Shown piece after piece: positions 25,425 to 34,085 of a stretch of DNA of 64,000 nt. Below the pieces are notes generated by a model. That model was given only the letters and a program-made list of their open reading frames with translations, had not been told where the DNA came from and ran no database searches. Position numbers and translations under genes: made by a program. This stretch comes from Tenacibaculum sp. 190130A14a (GTDB lineage: Bacteria; Bacteroidota; Bacteroidia; Flavobacteriales; Flavobacteriaceae), in contig NZ_OZ040189.1 of NCBI RefSeq assembly GCF_964048965.1, positions 1,674,001-1,738,000 on the forward strand, in the 5' to 3' direction. Numbering within the stretch: the first letter of the stretch is position 1; every line of letters starts with the position of its first letter.

Positions 25425-26288
25425 ATGAAACAGTTTTTATTCATGATATCATTGCTAATTACTTCTTCTTTGTCTTCTCAAACAATAGAACGAACTGTAA
25501 TTGGATCAAGCGGAACAACTTTAAGCACGGCAAATGCTAGCTTAGGTTTTACCATAGGAGAATTAGTAGTTGCCACTAGTTCAAATGCTAGTAATACCTT
25601 AACTCAAGGTTTTCAGCAAGAAACAATCGTTTTAAAGATTAAACTTGCTCCAGTAGTGTTTTTACAAGGTCCTTTAATGACTTCTGGAACTACAATGGAT
25701 GATAGTTTACGAGCTAATAATTTGTTGCCTACAACAAGTCCATATGCTGATGGATTAGCTTGTAATTCTTCAGTTTTTGATACTACTGGTAGCAATGCAA
25801 TTGTCGATTGGATTTGGATAACATTGCATGATAAAAATGATAAAGCTGTTATTCTTGCGAGTCAATCAGCATTATTACAAGCCGATGGAGATGTTGTTGA
25901 TGTTGATGGAGTATCAGTTTTAAAATTCAATTTGTCTTCAGATAGTTATTACATAGCTGTAAACCATAGAAATCATTTAGGAATTATAAGTACATCTACT
26001 GTTGCTTTAAATACAGATTCTTCAGTAATAGTAAATCTGAGTAATTCTACTGCTTCAGTTTTTGGAGGAATCAACTCTCTGGTAGACATGGGGAATGGAA
26101 TTTACGCCATGATTTCTGGAGATTTTGATGAAAATGGTCAAATCCAAAATACCGATACAAATGCGGTAATTCAATTGTTAGGAATTTCTGGTTATAATAA
26201 AGCTGACTTTGATATGAATGGACAGGTTCAAAATGCAGATATCAATAATATTTTGAATACTAATATTGGTAAAGGACAGCAATTTTAA
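25425..26288 (+). CDS. Secreted protein with shared dockerin-like C-terminal module
   Basis: About 287 residues. I chose the ATG at 25425 because it gives a normal signal peptide (KQFLFMISLLITSSLSSQ) and a 7-base gap after the fibre gene; a TTG at 25404 would overlap that gene and prepend polar residues. A short domain (about 20-65: SLGFTIGELVV, TQGFQQE) is the motif that precedes C-terminal modules in many Flavobacteriia surface proteins. The remaining 220 residues match the C-terminus of the giant LRR protein almost throughout (DWIWITL, DGDVV, YYIAVNHRNHLGI, then the loops DFDENGQIQN and DFDMNGQVQN). The protein is therefore little more than the shared module on its own and may act as an adaptor or co-assembling subunit; this role is inferred. 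Confidence 0.78.
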   Translation: MKQFLFMISLLITSSLSSQTIERTVIGSSGTTLSTANASLGFTIGELVVATSSNASNTLTQGFQQETIVLKIKLAPVVFLQGPLMTSGTTMDDSLRANNLLPTTSPYADGLACNSSVFDTTGSNAIVDWIWITLHDKNDKAVILASQSALLQADGDVVDVDGVSVLKFNLSSDSYYIAVNHRNHLGIISTSTVALNTDSSVIVNLSNSTASVFGGINSLVDMGNGIYAMISGDFDENGQIQNTDTNAVIQLLGISGYNKADFDMNGQVQNADINNILNTNIGKGQQF

Positions 26289-26307
26289 CAACTAACCCCT
26301 AATCCTC

Positions 26308-28764
26308 ATGGTTTATCATAAATCTACTACAAAACTATTTTCATGGAAACTTTTCATGTTTGTTTCTATGATGTTTCTGAACATTGGGCATCCCCTCATG
26401 GCCCAATGTCCTTCAGGATCTGTATATCTTACTTCTCAAACGGCAGTAAACGATTTTATCAAAAACTATCCTGATTGTACCTCAATTACCGGAAACTTAG
26501 TAATCTCTAGTACTTCCGTAACAGACATCTCTGGATTAAATAATAAAATCAAAAGTGTTACAGGTTTATTATCGATTTCTAGTACAAGCCTTACCAACTT
26601 AAGTGGTTTACAAGGCCTTGAAACTATTGGCAGTTCTTTATCAATAAATAACAATGATAATTTAACTAGTTTAACATCGCTCTCTAACTTAACAACCATA
26701 GGAAATGGATTAACAATATCAGGAAATGATGCTATAACCACAATTGATGGTATTGGAAATGTGTCAACCGTTTCATCAATCAAGGTAACTTCAAATTACG
26801 CCTTAACAGATATGAGTGTTTTTAGTTATCTCGCTAATGTTGATTTTGACATTACTGTTGGCTATAACAATTTGATGAATTTACAGGGATTACACAATTT
26901 AACAGGAGTAAAAAACCTTACCATTGCAGAACCTAAAATAACGGACCTTAAAGATCTTAATAAATTAACCAATGTCAATCGATTAATTGTTCAAAGTAAT
27001 TCAATTATTACTTCTTTACAAGGGCTAGAGAACATCACAAGTGTTGATGAGGTTTTATTTTCAGATTTAACAGCATTGGTAGACTTAAACTACTTTCCTA
27101 ATGTTAGTAATTTACCAAGGTTAAAATTAAGAGGGTTGAATACCATTACAAATCTAAATGGTTTAAGTAATCTTCAAACAATCACAACTTTTGAAATTGA
27201 AACTTGTAGTGCATTAGCATCTTTATCTGGAATTACAAATCTTACAAGTGTTACATCTTTATTCTCTTTAAAATACCTTTCTCTAATAGATTTATCAGGT
27301 GCAGAAAATGTAATTTCTTTAAATGATTTAACTATTGATACCTGTAATAATATAACCAATTTAACAGGACTTGATAATGTAGTTTCTTTGAATGATATTT
27401 CAATTACGGATGCAGGGGCTCTCGAAAATTTAACCGGTTTATCAAACTCAAATACGATTAAAAGTATCACAATTGATAACTGTGATAGCTTAACAGGTTT
27501 CAATGGTTTAAAAAAGAATGCAACAGATACAATTGACTTAAAAAATAGTGATGCGATGAATACTTTAAATGGCTTGAATTCATTTACTACCATGAGCTCT
27601 TTAAGTATTCAAAACTGTTCAGCATTTAATTCGTTAGATGGAATTCAAAACCTTACCAATCTAGATAATTTAACGATTCGAAATACAGGATTAACTAGCA
27701 TGAATGGATTTCCGAATATTACAAGTATTGGATATGTATTACTACTAGATAATTCCGCATTAACTTCCTTAGACGGATTTGAATCGCTAACAAACATTGA
27801 CAGGATAAATATTTCAGGGAATGGGCTATTAGAAGTTGATGGCTTGCAAAATTTAAAATCGATAAATGCTGCAAATATTGCTTCTGTAGACATTTACTTA
27901 GCTGAAGAAAACCTACAAACAGTTAACCTAAGCTCTTTACAAAATGTAAATGTTAGTTATTGGTCTTTATATATACCTAATACCAGTAATGTTTGCGGAA
28001 TTGTAAACTATGCTTTAAACGGTACAAAGCCCACTTATATTTCTTTATATGCTGATGGAGGAAACTATAACAGTTTTGAAGACATAGTGAACGGATGCAC
28101 AGTTCAATTAACTATAAAAACCTTTTTAGAAGGAGCAGGGATTCATCCTAATTCGGGAGAAGAGGATTTAATGAGAGATGACTTGAGACTAACAAATAAT
28201 GTTCCTGTAATTAGTCCTTATAATAACTCAATAACCTGTGATGATGCCATTTTTTTAACATCGGGAGAAACAGCAATTGTAGATTGGTTGGAAGTTACAT
28301 TATTAGATGGATCAGACATAAATACTGTAGTTAGTACGTACTCTTTTTTGGTTCAAAGAAATGGAGCTGTTCTAGATCCTACAACAAACAGTACTAGTTT
28401 AAAATTGATTGTACCTGAAGGAAGTTATTATTTGACCATTTCTCACAGAAATCATTTAACAATACAAACAAATTCAACCATTACTTTATCAAAATCTTCA
28501 CAAACATTTGATTTTACAAGTGATACCTCTTTAACAAAGGGAGGAGGTAATGCGTTTGTACAATTAGCAAATAACAAATATGCAATTCCCTCAGGAGATA
28601 TAGATCGTAATGGACAAGTTCAAAACTCAGATATAAACAATGTAATTCAATTTTTGGGTAGCTCTGGGTATAAAAATACAGATACAGATATGAACGGTCA
28701 GGTACAAAATACAGATATCAATGACCTAATAAACCCTAACATAGGTAAAGGGAATCAATTTTAA
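26308..28764 (+). CDS. Secreted receptor-L-type LRR protein with dockerin-like C-terminus
   Basis: An 818-residue exported protein. The N-terminus has a long basic lead and a hydrophobic segment ending PLMAQ (about residue 33; an internal Met is possible as start). After a CPSGSVYLTSQ motif come about 550 residues of LRR-like units of the type LSGLxNLTSIxxLxIxxxxxLTS, resembling receptor-L-domain proteins of Bacteroidota and distinct from the IPDxNFE LRRs of the giant protein. From about residue 598 it carries the shared C-terminal module (MRDDLRL, VDWLEVTL, YYLTISHRNHLTI, DIDRNGQVQN, DTDMNGQVQN). No T9SS sorting domain is seen. It starts 20 bases after the preceding gene and probably belongs to the same transcript. 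Confidence 0.8.
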   Translation: MVYHKSTTKLFSWKLFMFVSMMFLNIGHPLMAQCPSGSVYLTSQTAVNDFIKNYPDCTSITGNLVISSTSVTDISGLNNKIKSVTGLLSISSTSLTNLSGLQGLETIGSSLSINNNDNLTSLTSLSNLTTIGNGLTISGNDAITTIDGIGNVSTVSSIKVTSNYALTDMSVFSYLANVDFDITVGYNNLMNLQGLHNLTGVKNLTIAEPKITDLKDLNKLTNVNRLIVQSNSIITSLQGLENITSVDEVLFSDLTALVDLNYFPNVSNLPRLKLRGLNTITNLNGLSNLQTITTFEIETCSALASLSGITNLTSVTSLFSLKYLSLIDLSGAENVISLNDLTIDTCNNITNLTGLDNVVSLNDISITDAGALENLTGLSNSNTIKSITIDNCDSLTGFNGLKKNATDTIDLKNSDAMNTLNGLNSFTTMSSLSIQNCSAFNSLDGIQNLTNLDNLTIRNTGLTSMNGFPNITSIGYVLLLDNSALTSLDGFESLTNIDRINISGNGLLEVDGLQNLKSINAANIASVDIYLAEENLQTVNLSSLQNVNVSYWSLYIPNTSNVCGIVNYALNGTKPTYISLYADGGNYNSFEDIVNGCTVQLTIKTFLEGAGIHPNSGEEDLMRDDLRLTNNVPVISPYNNSITCDDAIFLTSGETAIVDWLEVTLLDGSDINTVVSTYSFLVQRNGAVLDPTTNSTSLKLIVPEGSYYLTISHRNHLTIQTNSTITLSKSSQTFDFTSDTSLTKGGGNAFVQLANNKYAIPSGDIDRNGQVQNSDINNVIQFLGSSGYKNTDTDMNGQVQNTDINDLINPNIGKGNQF

Positions 28765-28787
28765 ATAACGCAATAAACGTTTAACAG

Positions 28788-28958
28788 ATGAAAATATTTA
28801 AAAGAAGAAATACCTTCAAGGTACGGCATGAAGTTAAGAAGTTTTCCTATTTCCCAATCTTTTACAAAAGATCGGTGTTTTGGTTATCTCGAGTAAAGAT
28901 AGAGCGGTCATTTAATGGAATGACTATGCGGATTATAAACATTCAAAAAATTCAATAA
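28788..28958 (+). CDS. Possible 56-residue basic protein
   Basis: An ATG-initiated reading frame of 56 codons sits in the 293-base gap between the LRR gene and the T9SS gene. The product begins MKIFKRRNTFKVRHEVKKF and is rich in Lys, Arg and aromatic residues, without a signal peptide. The bases before it (GTTTAACAG-ATG) resemble those before the next gene (GTTTAAC-ATG). I do not recognise a family, and it may equally be untranslated leader. The rest of the gap (28959-29057) holds nothing I can identify. Confidence 0.3.
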   Translation: MKIFKRRNTFKVRHEVKKFSYFPIFYKRSVFWLSRVKIERSFNGMTMRIINIQKIQ

Positions 28959-29057
28959 CCCCAATAACCCCAAAGATAAACAGAAGCTTCTTGGTTATAT
29001 AGTAGTATAATTTTAAGGGATACAAGGAGCTGAAGTTTATCAATAAAACAGTTTAAC

Positions 29058-31295
29058 ATGATAAAAAAAATACAATTATTAGTATTAATTCTGATAACAC
29101 CGTTGTGTTTCGGGCAAAACATAACATTTACCTTTGAAAATGCTCGAAATACGAATGATGGAATCGATGATTTTTATGAAGCCGATATTTATATAGCTTC
29201 AGATACAGATTTTAAATTAGGTTCAGGTCAAGTTTATTTTACCTACAATACAGCAGCTTTTGGAAGTAATATTCATACAAGTGGTAACTTTCAATACTTG
29301 CAGCCATCAGGAAGTATTTTAGGAGAAGTTTATGGTTTTCCTGCTTACAAAGATTTTATTGTAAACGATAATACAACATCAAGAGTATCTACTTCTTTCC
29401 AGCAAGGAGTAAGTAGTGGAACCATTACGGCGAATAATGTAACCACAACACCAAAACACTTATTTAGTATAAAAATCAAGTATACTGATATAAATGAAAC
29501 ACCAAATGTAGCATTTGAAACAGGAGCAGTGTATTTGGATCAATTTTTCACTGCTTGTGGACCAACTACATTTGGATTTCCAGACTGTACGAATCATCCT
29601 GGAGTACAATTAACAGGCGATTCTTTTGATTCAACAGGAGCAGTTGTTGTAGCTGGAGTATCTTGGTTAGGAACAGTAGATTCTAATTGGACAGTTACAG
29701 GCAATTGGGGTGGAGGAGCGCTACCAACAACCACAGATAATGTAGTAATACCAAATGTAGCAACGACTCCAGTAATAGGAAGTTCAGTTCAAATCAACGA
29801 TTTAACAGTAGCATCACTTTCTTCTTTTGAAATCAATGAAAATGGAGGAGTACAAGTAGATGGTAATTTAGACAACAACGGAACTTTTACCATGACATCA
29901 ACAGCAGCAAATAGTGCTAGTTTGATTGTAAAAGGAACTGCTACAGGACAAGTAAGCTATGAGCGTGGAGGTTTAGTAGCCAACAAATGGAGCATTGTAA
30001 CCGCTCCAGTCTCTGGTCAAAGTGTAAAAGACTTTGTTGAAAACGCATCGAATAATATTCGAGTAAACACTACAGTAACTCCTAATAGGTATGCGGTAGG
30101 ATACTATGATGATAGTAGAACAGCAGGAAATAAATGGGTGTATTATACGGTTGATGATTTGGCCTCTAACAGTATTACTTTTGAACAAGGAAGAAGTTAT
30201 GCTATTTCAAGAGCAAGCAATGGAGCTGTTACATTTACAGGGACTGTAGCAACGATTGATGTAAACCATACAGTAACAGCCTCTCAATGGAATGCAGTAG
30301 GAAATCCATACACAGCTTTCTTACCAATTAATGAAAACTCAGGAACGAACTTTATCAATGATAACCTAGCTAGTTTTGATCCGACTTATGTAGGAGCCTA
30401 TGTTTGGGACAATACTCAAAACAAGTATGTAGCTAAAACATTGGCAAGTGGAGAAAGTTCATTAGCACCCGGACAAGGATTCTTTGTAAAAACTACTAGT
30501 GGAATCAGTGCAGTATCATTTAAACAAGCTCAAAGAAAGGTACAACCCGCTACAGGAGGTACTTTTAGTAGAACAGCAAGTGTACCTTCTATAGAATTAT
30601 CAATAGCTTCTAAAAGTATAAAAGTAAACACTAGCATTAGTTATAGAAGCAATGCAACTAAAGGATTAGATGCAGGATATGATGTAGGAAACTTTGATGG
30701 AGCAGGTTTAGATATTTACACCCGACTATTAGATGGTTCATCAGAAAAGAACTTTACTTATCAATCTTTACCAACAGAAACCAATGAAACTGTTGTTATT
30801 CCCGTAGGAGTTAAAGCAGCAGCAGGAACATCTATTATCATTAGTGCAGAAAGTACTTCTTTACCAGAAGGAGCTGAGGTGTATTTAGAAGATAGGTTAT
30901 TAGAGAAGTATATTGACTTAACCAAAGAATCTTATCAAGTAACGCTATCACAATCAGAAAATGGAATAGGAAGATTTTATTTACACAGCAAAGTAGAAGT
31001 AATTATTCCAGAAGTGACTTCAGAAGATATCAAGCTTTATACAGCGAACCAAACATTATTTGTAGAAGGTATTCAAGGAGAGCGTTTTGAAGTAGCATTA
31101 TACAACACTTTAGGATCGTTGGTATATCAAGGAGAATTTACAGGAAGCGGAAAGAATAGTATTGCTTTACCAACGGTAGAAACAGGAGTTTATGTAGTGA
31201 ATGTAAAGAGTACTATTGGAGTAATAAATAAGAAGGTAATTCTAAAAAAAATAAGCATCGATGAAAACACAAAATACGACAAGTCAAGAAAATAA
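29058..31295 (+). CDS. T9SS type A sorted surface protein
   Basis: A 745-residue exported protein with a signal peptide (about 1-19, LCFGQ). The N-terminal domain (about 20-195) is beta-rich and cohesin-like in feel (FKLGSGQVYFTYNTAAFG, KHLFSIKIKY), followed by a linker, a WLGTVDSNWTVTGNWGGGALP segment typical of Flavobacteriia surface proteins, and a large beta-sandwich region. The last 70 or so residues (from about 668) fit a type A T9SS sorting domain: LYTANQTLFVEG, YNTLGSLVYQG, TGVYVVNVK, then a basic end. A cohesin-like fold next to three dockerin-ended proteins would be notable, but I assign it only from the general pattern. Its 3' end overlaps a 59-codon ORF by 35 bases. Confidence 0.8.
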   Translation: MIKKIQLLVLILITPLCFGQNITFTFENARNTNDGIDDFYEADIYIASDTDFKLGSGQVYFTYNTAAFGSNIHTSGNFQYLQPSGSILGEVYGFPAYKDFIVNDNTTSRVSTSFQQGVSSGTITANNVTTTPKHLFSIKIKYTDINETPNVAFETGAVYLDQFFTACGPTTFGFPDCTNHPGVQLTGDSFDSTGAVVVAGVSWLGTVDSNWTVTGNWGGGALPTTTDNVVIPNVATTPVIGSSVQINDLTVASLSSFEINENGGVQVDGNLDNNGTFTMTSTAANSASLIVKGTATGQVSYERGGLVANKWSIVTAPVSGQSVKDFVENASNNIRVNTTVTPNRYAVGYYDDSRTAGNKWVYYTVDDLASNSITFEQGRSYAISRASNGAVTFTGTVATIDVNHTVTASQWNAVGNPYTAFLPINENSGTNFINDNLASFDPTYVGAYVWDNTQNKYVAKTLASGESSLAPGQGFFVKTTSGISAVSFKQAQRKVQPATGGTFSRTASVPSIELSIASKSIKVNTSISYRSNATKGLDAGYDVGNFDGAGLDIYTRLLDGSSEKNFTYQSLPTETNETVVIPVGVKAAAGTSIIISAESTSLPEGAEVYLEDRLLEKYIDLTKESYQVTLSQSENGIGRFYLHSKVEVIIPEVTSEDIKLYTANQTLFVEGIQGERFEVALYNTLGSLVYQGEFTGSGKNSIALPTVETGVYVVNVKSTIGVINKKVILKKISIDENTKYDKSRK

Positions 31296-31440
31296 AATCA
31301 CAAGAAAAGAAGCCTTAGAAAAGTTAGGGAAGTATGGTAAGTATACAGCATTAACCGCCTTAGGGACTTATATGATTTTAAACCCACAAAGGGCCCAAGC
31401 TCAGAGCCCAGAACCAGAACCTCCAGGGGGTGGTTTTTAA
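31261..31440 (+). CDS. Small 59-residue protein with hydrophobic centre and PGGGF end
   Basis: An ATG frame of 59 codons starts inside the 3' end of the T9SS gene (35-base overlap, different frame) and ends 29 bases before a strong terminator. The product has a polar N-terminus with ITRKEALEKLGKYGKY, a hydrophobic stretch (ALTALGTYMIL), an AQAQ that looks like a signal-peptidase site, and the short tail SPEPEPPGGGF. This looks like an exported peptide with a long Tat-like n-region but without twin arginines. I recall similar small proteins near T9SS-sorted genes in Flavobacteriia but know no function for them. Confidence 0.6.
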   Translation: MKTQNTTSQENKITRKEALEKLGKYGKYTALTALGTYMILNPQRAQAQSPEPEPPGGGF

Positions 31441-31468
31441 CAAAGCAGTCAATAAGTTTGTTTATTAA

Positions 31469-31503
31469 AAAAGTCAGCTATAAATAGCTGACTTTTGTTT
31501 TTT
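31469..31503. terminator. Bidirectional intrinsic terminator
   Basis: Stem AAAAGTCAGCTA (31469-31480) pairs perfectly with TAGCTGACTTTT (31485-31496) around TAAA; a T-run follows on the plus strand and, read from the other side, T residues also follow. It separates the surface-protein locus from the convergent response-regulator gene. Confidence 0.85.
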
Positions 31504-31509
31504 TAATCC

Positions 31510-32208
31510 TTATTTTAACAGCTCCTCTATTCGATTTTTATAACTACTACCTATTGGGATAATATGTTTTCCTATGAAAATTCTATTTCCTTCAATACTT
31601 TCAATATACTTTTTATAGACAGCAAAAGAACGATGTACTTGAACAAAATCATCATGAGCGATTGATTCCAGTAATTCAGAAACTTTTTCTCGAACAGTTA
31701 TAATATTACTTGTAGTAAAAACTTTGGTATAATTACCATCAGACTCAAGAAATAGAATAGTATCAATAGCTATTTGAACATGTTTTTTATTAGAACGTAA
31801 AAATAAGGTTCGTTTCAGTTCACTTTTAGATGTTTCAATAGAAGATTGTATTTTTTCATTGGGTTTTACTGCTTTATTTACAGCTTTTAAAAAACGCTCA
31901 AAGCCAAAGGGTTTTAGTAAATAATCAATTACGTTTAACTCATAACCTTCTAATGCATATTCCCTATAAGCTGTAGTAACTATAACTTTGGGTGGAGATG
32001 TTAGGGTTTTTAAAAAATCAAAACCTTTTAATTTGGGCATGTTTAAATCTAAAAAAACTAAATCTACAGTATGCTTACTCAAATATTCTAGTGCTTCAAT
32101 AGCATCATAACACTGTTTTGAAAGTTGCATATAAGGAAGCATATCACAATAGCCCTTAATAATTTTATGGGACATTTGTTCATCATCTATAATTAAGTAT
32201 TTGATCAT
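31510..32208 (-). CDS. LytTR-family response regulator
   Basis: A 232-residue two-component regulator. The N-terminal receiver domain has the acidic pair in IIDDE, phospho-acceptor Asp54 in VFLDLNMP and the conserved Thr and Lys (VTTAYREYA, LLKPFGFERFLKAV). The C-terminal LytTR DNA-binding domain starts near residue 130 (FLRSNKKHVQIAIDTILFLES, HRSFAVYKKYI). Its start overlaps the stop of the sensor kinase gene by 4 bases (ATGA), so the pair is translationally coupled. LytTR regulators bind pairs of short direct repeats; I could not identify such a pair with confidence. The divergent ABC/peptidase operon 190 bases upstream of the kinase is the obvious candidate target. Confidence 0.92.
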   Translation of the reverse strand: MIKYLIIDDEQMSHKIIKGYCDMLPYMQLSKQCYDAIEALEYLSKHTVDLVFLDLNMPKLKGFDFLKTLTSPPKVIVTTAYREYALEGYELNVIDYLLKPFGFERFLKAVNKAVKPNEKIQSSIETSKSELKRTLFLRSNKKHVQIAIDTILFLESDGNYTKVFTTSNIITVREKVSELLESIAHDDFVQVHRSFAVYKKYIESIEGNRIFIGKHIIPIGSSYKNRIEELLK

Positions 32209-33005
32209 GTTAGATATATGGTTAGTGTTGCTTTGTAGATATTTTTTAATTCCGTAAAACTAAGCTGATGTTTTTTGGGATATATCAGCTCCAATCTACG
32301 TTGTAAATTTTTTAACCCAATTCCAGAATGGCTATTAATTTCTTCAGGATCAAAGTTGTTTTCAATTTCAAAATAAATAACAGTTGAGCTCACTTTAAGT
32401 TTAGCCTTTATATAGGCATCATTTCTTAAATTTTCTATTCCGTGTTTAAACGCATTTTCCAATAAATTAATAAACAAAAGTGGTGTAACCTTAATTCCTT
32501 CATCTATAATTTCTACATCAAATGTAATATCTATATTTTTATAATAACGTATTTCATGAAGTTCAATATAATGTTCTAAGAAAATTACTTCTTCTTCTAT
32601 AGTTACATAATCATTGTCACCTCTGTAAATACTATAGCTCATCATATCAGATAATTTAAGGATAAGTGTTTTAGTCTTTTCAGTGTCCTCATCTACTAAG
32701 CCGTATAAATTATTTAGCGTATTAAAAAAAAAGTGTGGGTTTACCTGATTTTTTAAATGTAATAACTCAGCTTTTTTATTTTCAGTTTTCAATGAAATAA
32801 TCATTTTAATTTGTTTGAAAACCCAGTATAGAAAGAGCACTATTAAACTTAAAAAGTAGCATAATGCAATAGTCATATAAGGTTGTTTCCCTCCGAACTC
32901 ATCATTAAAAGCAACAATAATCACCCCGAATAAGATTAAGAATATTGAGTAACCTCGTTTGGGAATTTTAGGGAGTTTATTAATTATTTTAGAAATCATC
33001 TTCAA
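32205..33005 (-). CDS. LytS/YehU-type sensor histidine kinase
   Basis: A 266-residue sensor kinase of the His_kinase (PF06580-type) family. Two transmembrane helices (about 18-34 and 44-62) precede a short coiled coil and the phosphoacceptor His91 in QVNPHFFFNTLNNL. The ATPase domain contains the N-box (LLENAFKHGIEN) and a G-box (SGIGLKNLQRRL). With no large extracellular domain it probably senses a membrane-associated signal. It forms an operon with the LytTR regulator and diverges from the ABC/M1 operon. Confidence 0.92.
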   Translation of the reverse strand: MKMISKIINKLPKIPKRGYSIFLILFGVIIVAFNDEFGGKQPYMTIALCYFLSLIVLFLYWVFKQIKMIISLKTENKKAELLHLKNQVNPHFFFNTLNNLYGLVDEDTEKTKTLILKLSDMMSYSIYRGDNDYVTIEEEVIFLEHYIELHEIRYYKNIDITFDVEIIDEGIKVTPLLFINLLENAFKHGIENLRNDAYIKAKLKVSSTVIYFEIENNFDPEEINSHSGIGLKNLQRRLELIYPKKHQLSFTELKNIYKATLTIYLT

Positions 33006-33171
33006 TTATAATTCAAAAAAGAATATAGAACAAATAAGTTGATAGAAACAGATGTTTTAGGGATTAATTGCTATAAATCTGTGATGAACTATTTTATCTC
33101 GTTTTTTGATTATTCTGCATTACAAAATACTATGTCTATCCCAACTATTAGAAGAGACGAAGAGGGTCATA

Positions 33172-33179
33172 TATGTTTG
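33172..33179 (+). promoter_or_regulatory. Candidate -7 box of the ABC transporter operon
   Basis: TATGTTTG matches the TAnnTTTG consensus and lies 19 bases before the ABC ATPase start codon. No clear TTTG -33 element is found at the usual distance. The rest of the 193-base divergent region (33006-33198) shows no other feature I can support. Confidence 0.4.
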
Positions 33180-33198
33180 ATGAAAAATTAAAACAATT

Positions 33199-34065
33199 AT
33201 GAGCAGTCTTATCATTTCCAATTTGTCAAAAACCTATACGAATGGCGTAAAAGCGTTGCAAAATGTTTCACTTGAAGTACCAGTAGGCATGTTTGGTTTA
33301 TTGGGACCAAATGGAGCAGGTAAATCATCGTTAATGCGAACCATTGCTACATTACAAGAAGCAGATGAAGGAAGCATTACTTTAGGAGAAATAAATGTGT
33401 TAGAACAAAAAAATAATCTTAGAAAAGTACTGGGATATCTACCACAACAATTTGGATTATATCCAAAAATATCTGCCGAAGTATTGTTAAATCACTTAGC
33501 AGCATTAAAAGGAATCATTAATAGAGGAGAACGTAATGATTTAGTAGATGCATTATTACATAAAGTGAATCTATATGATGTAAGAAAGCAGAAATTAGGA
33601 GGCTTTTCTGGAGGGATGAAGCAACGTTTTGGTATTGCTCAAGCATTACTCAATAGTCCTAAATTACTGATAGTAGATGAGCCTACTGCTGGCTTAGATC
33701 CGATGGAGAGAAATAGATTCTACAACTTATTAAGTGAATTAGGAGAAAATACAGCTGTTATTCTTTCAACTCATATTGTAGATGATGTAAAAGAATTATG
33801 TACCAAAATGGCCATTATAAATAAAGGAAATGTTCTTCTTGAAGGGAATCCTTTAAAACTTATTGAAGATATAAAAGGGAAAATATATCAAAAAACGATT
33901 CATAAAAAAGAATTGACACTATATAGAAAAGCATACAGGGTATTGAGTGAAAAATTGTTTTTAGGAAAACCCATTATACATGTTTTAAGTGAAACAAATC
34001 CTGGAAGTGATTTTATTCCTATTGAAGCCCAATTAGAAGACGTGTATTTCTCACAAATATTTTAA
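33199..34065 (+). CDS. ABC transporter ATP-binding protein
   Basis: A 288-residue ABC ATPase with Walker A GPNGAGKS (36-43), a Q-loop in LPQQFGLYP, signature FSGGM (136-140), Walker B LLIVDE (156-161) and an H-loop in LSTHIVDD. The sequence is closest in style to ATPases of ABC-2 exporters. The last 70 residues form a C-terminal extension after the ATPase core. The downstream gene, 20 bases away, supplies the membrane part, so the two proteins should form one complex at the inner membrane. Confidence 0.92.
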   Translation: MSSLIISNLSKTYTNGVKALQNVSLEVPVGMFGLLGPNGAGKSSLMRTIATLQEADEGSITLGEINVLEQKNNLRKVLGYLPQQFGLYPKISAEVLLNHLAALKGIINRGERNDLVDALLHKVNLYDVRKQKLGGFSGGMKQRFGIAQALLNSPKLLIVDEPTAGLDPMERNRFYNLLSELGENTAVILSTHIVDDVKELCTKMAIINKGNVLLEGNPLKLIEDIKGKIYQKTIHKKELTLYRKAYRVLSEKLFLGKPIIHVLSETNPGSDFIPIEAQLEDVYFSQIF

Positions 34066-34085
34066 AAATTAAACAAGTTAAAAAG

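Noticed and set aside
31469..31496. Inverted repeat as a regulator site for the LytTR gene
   Set aside because: Perfect stem, 4-base loop and flanking T-run between convergent genes fit a terminator much better.
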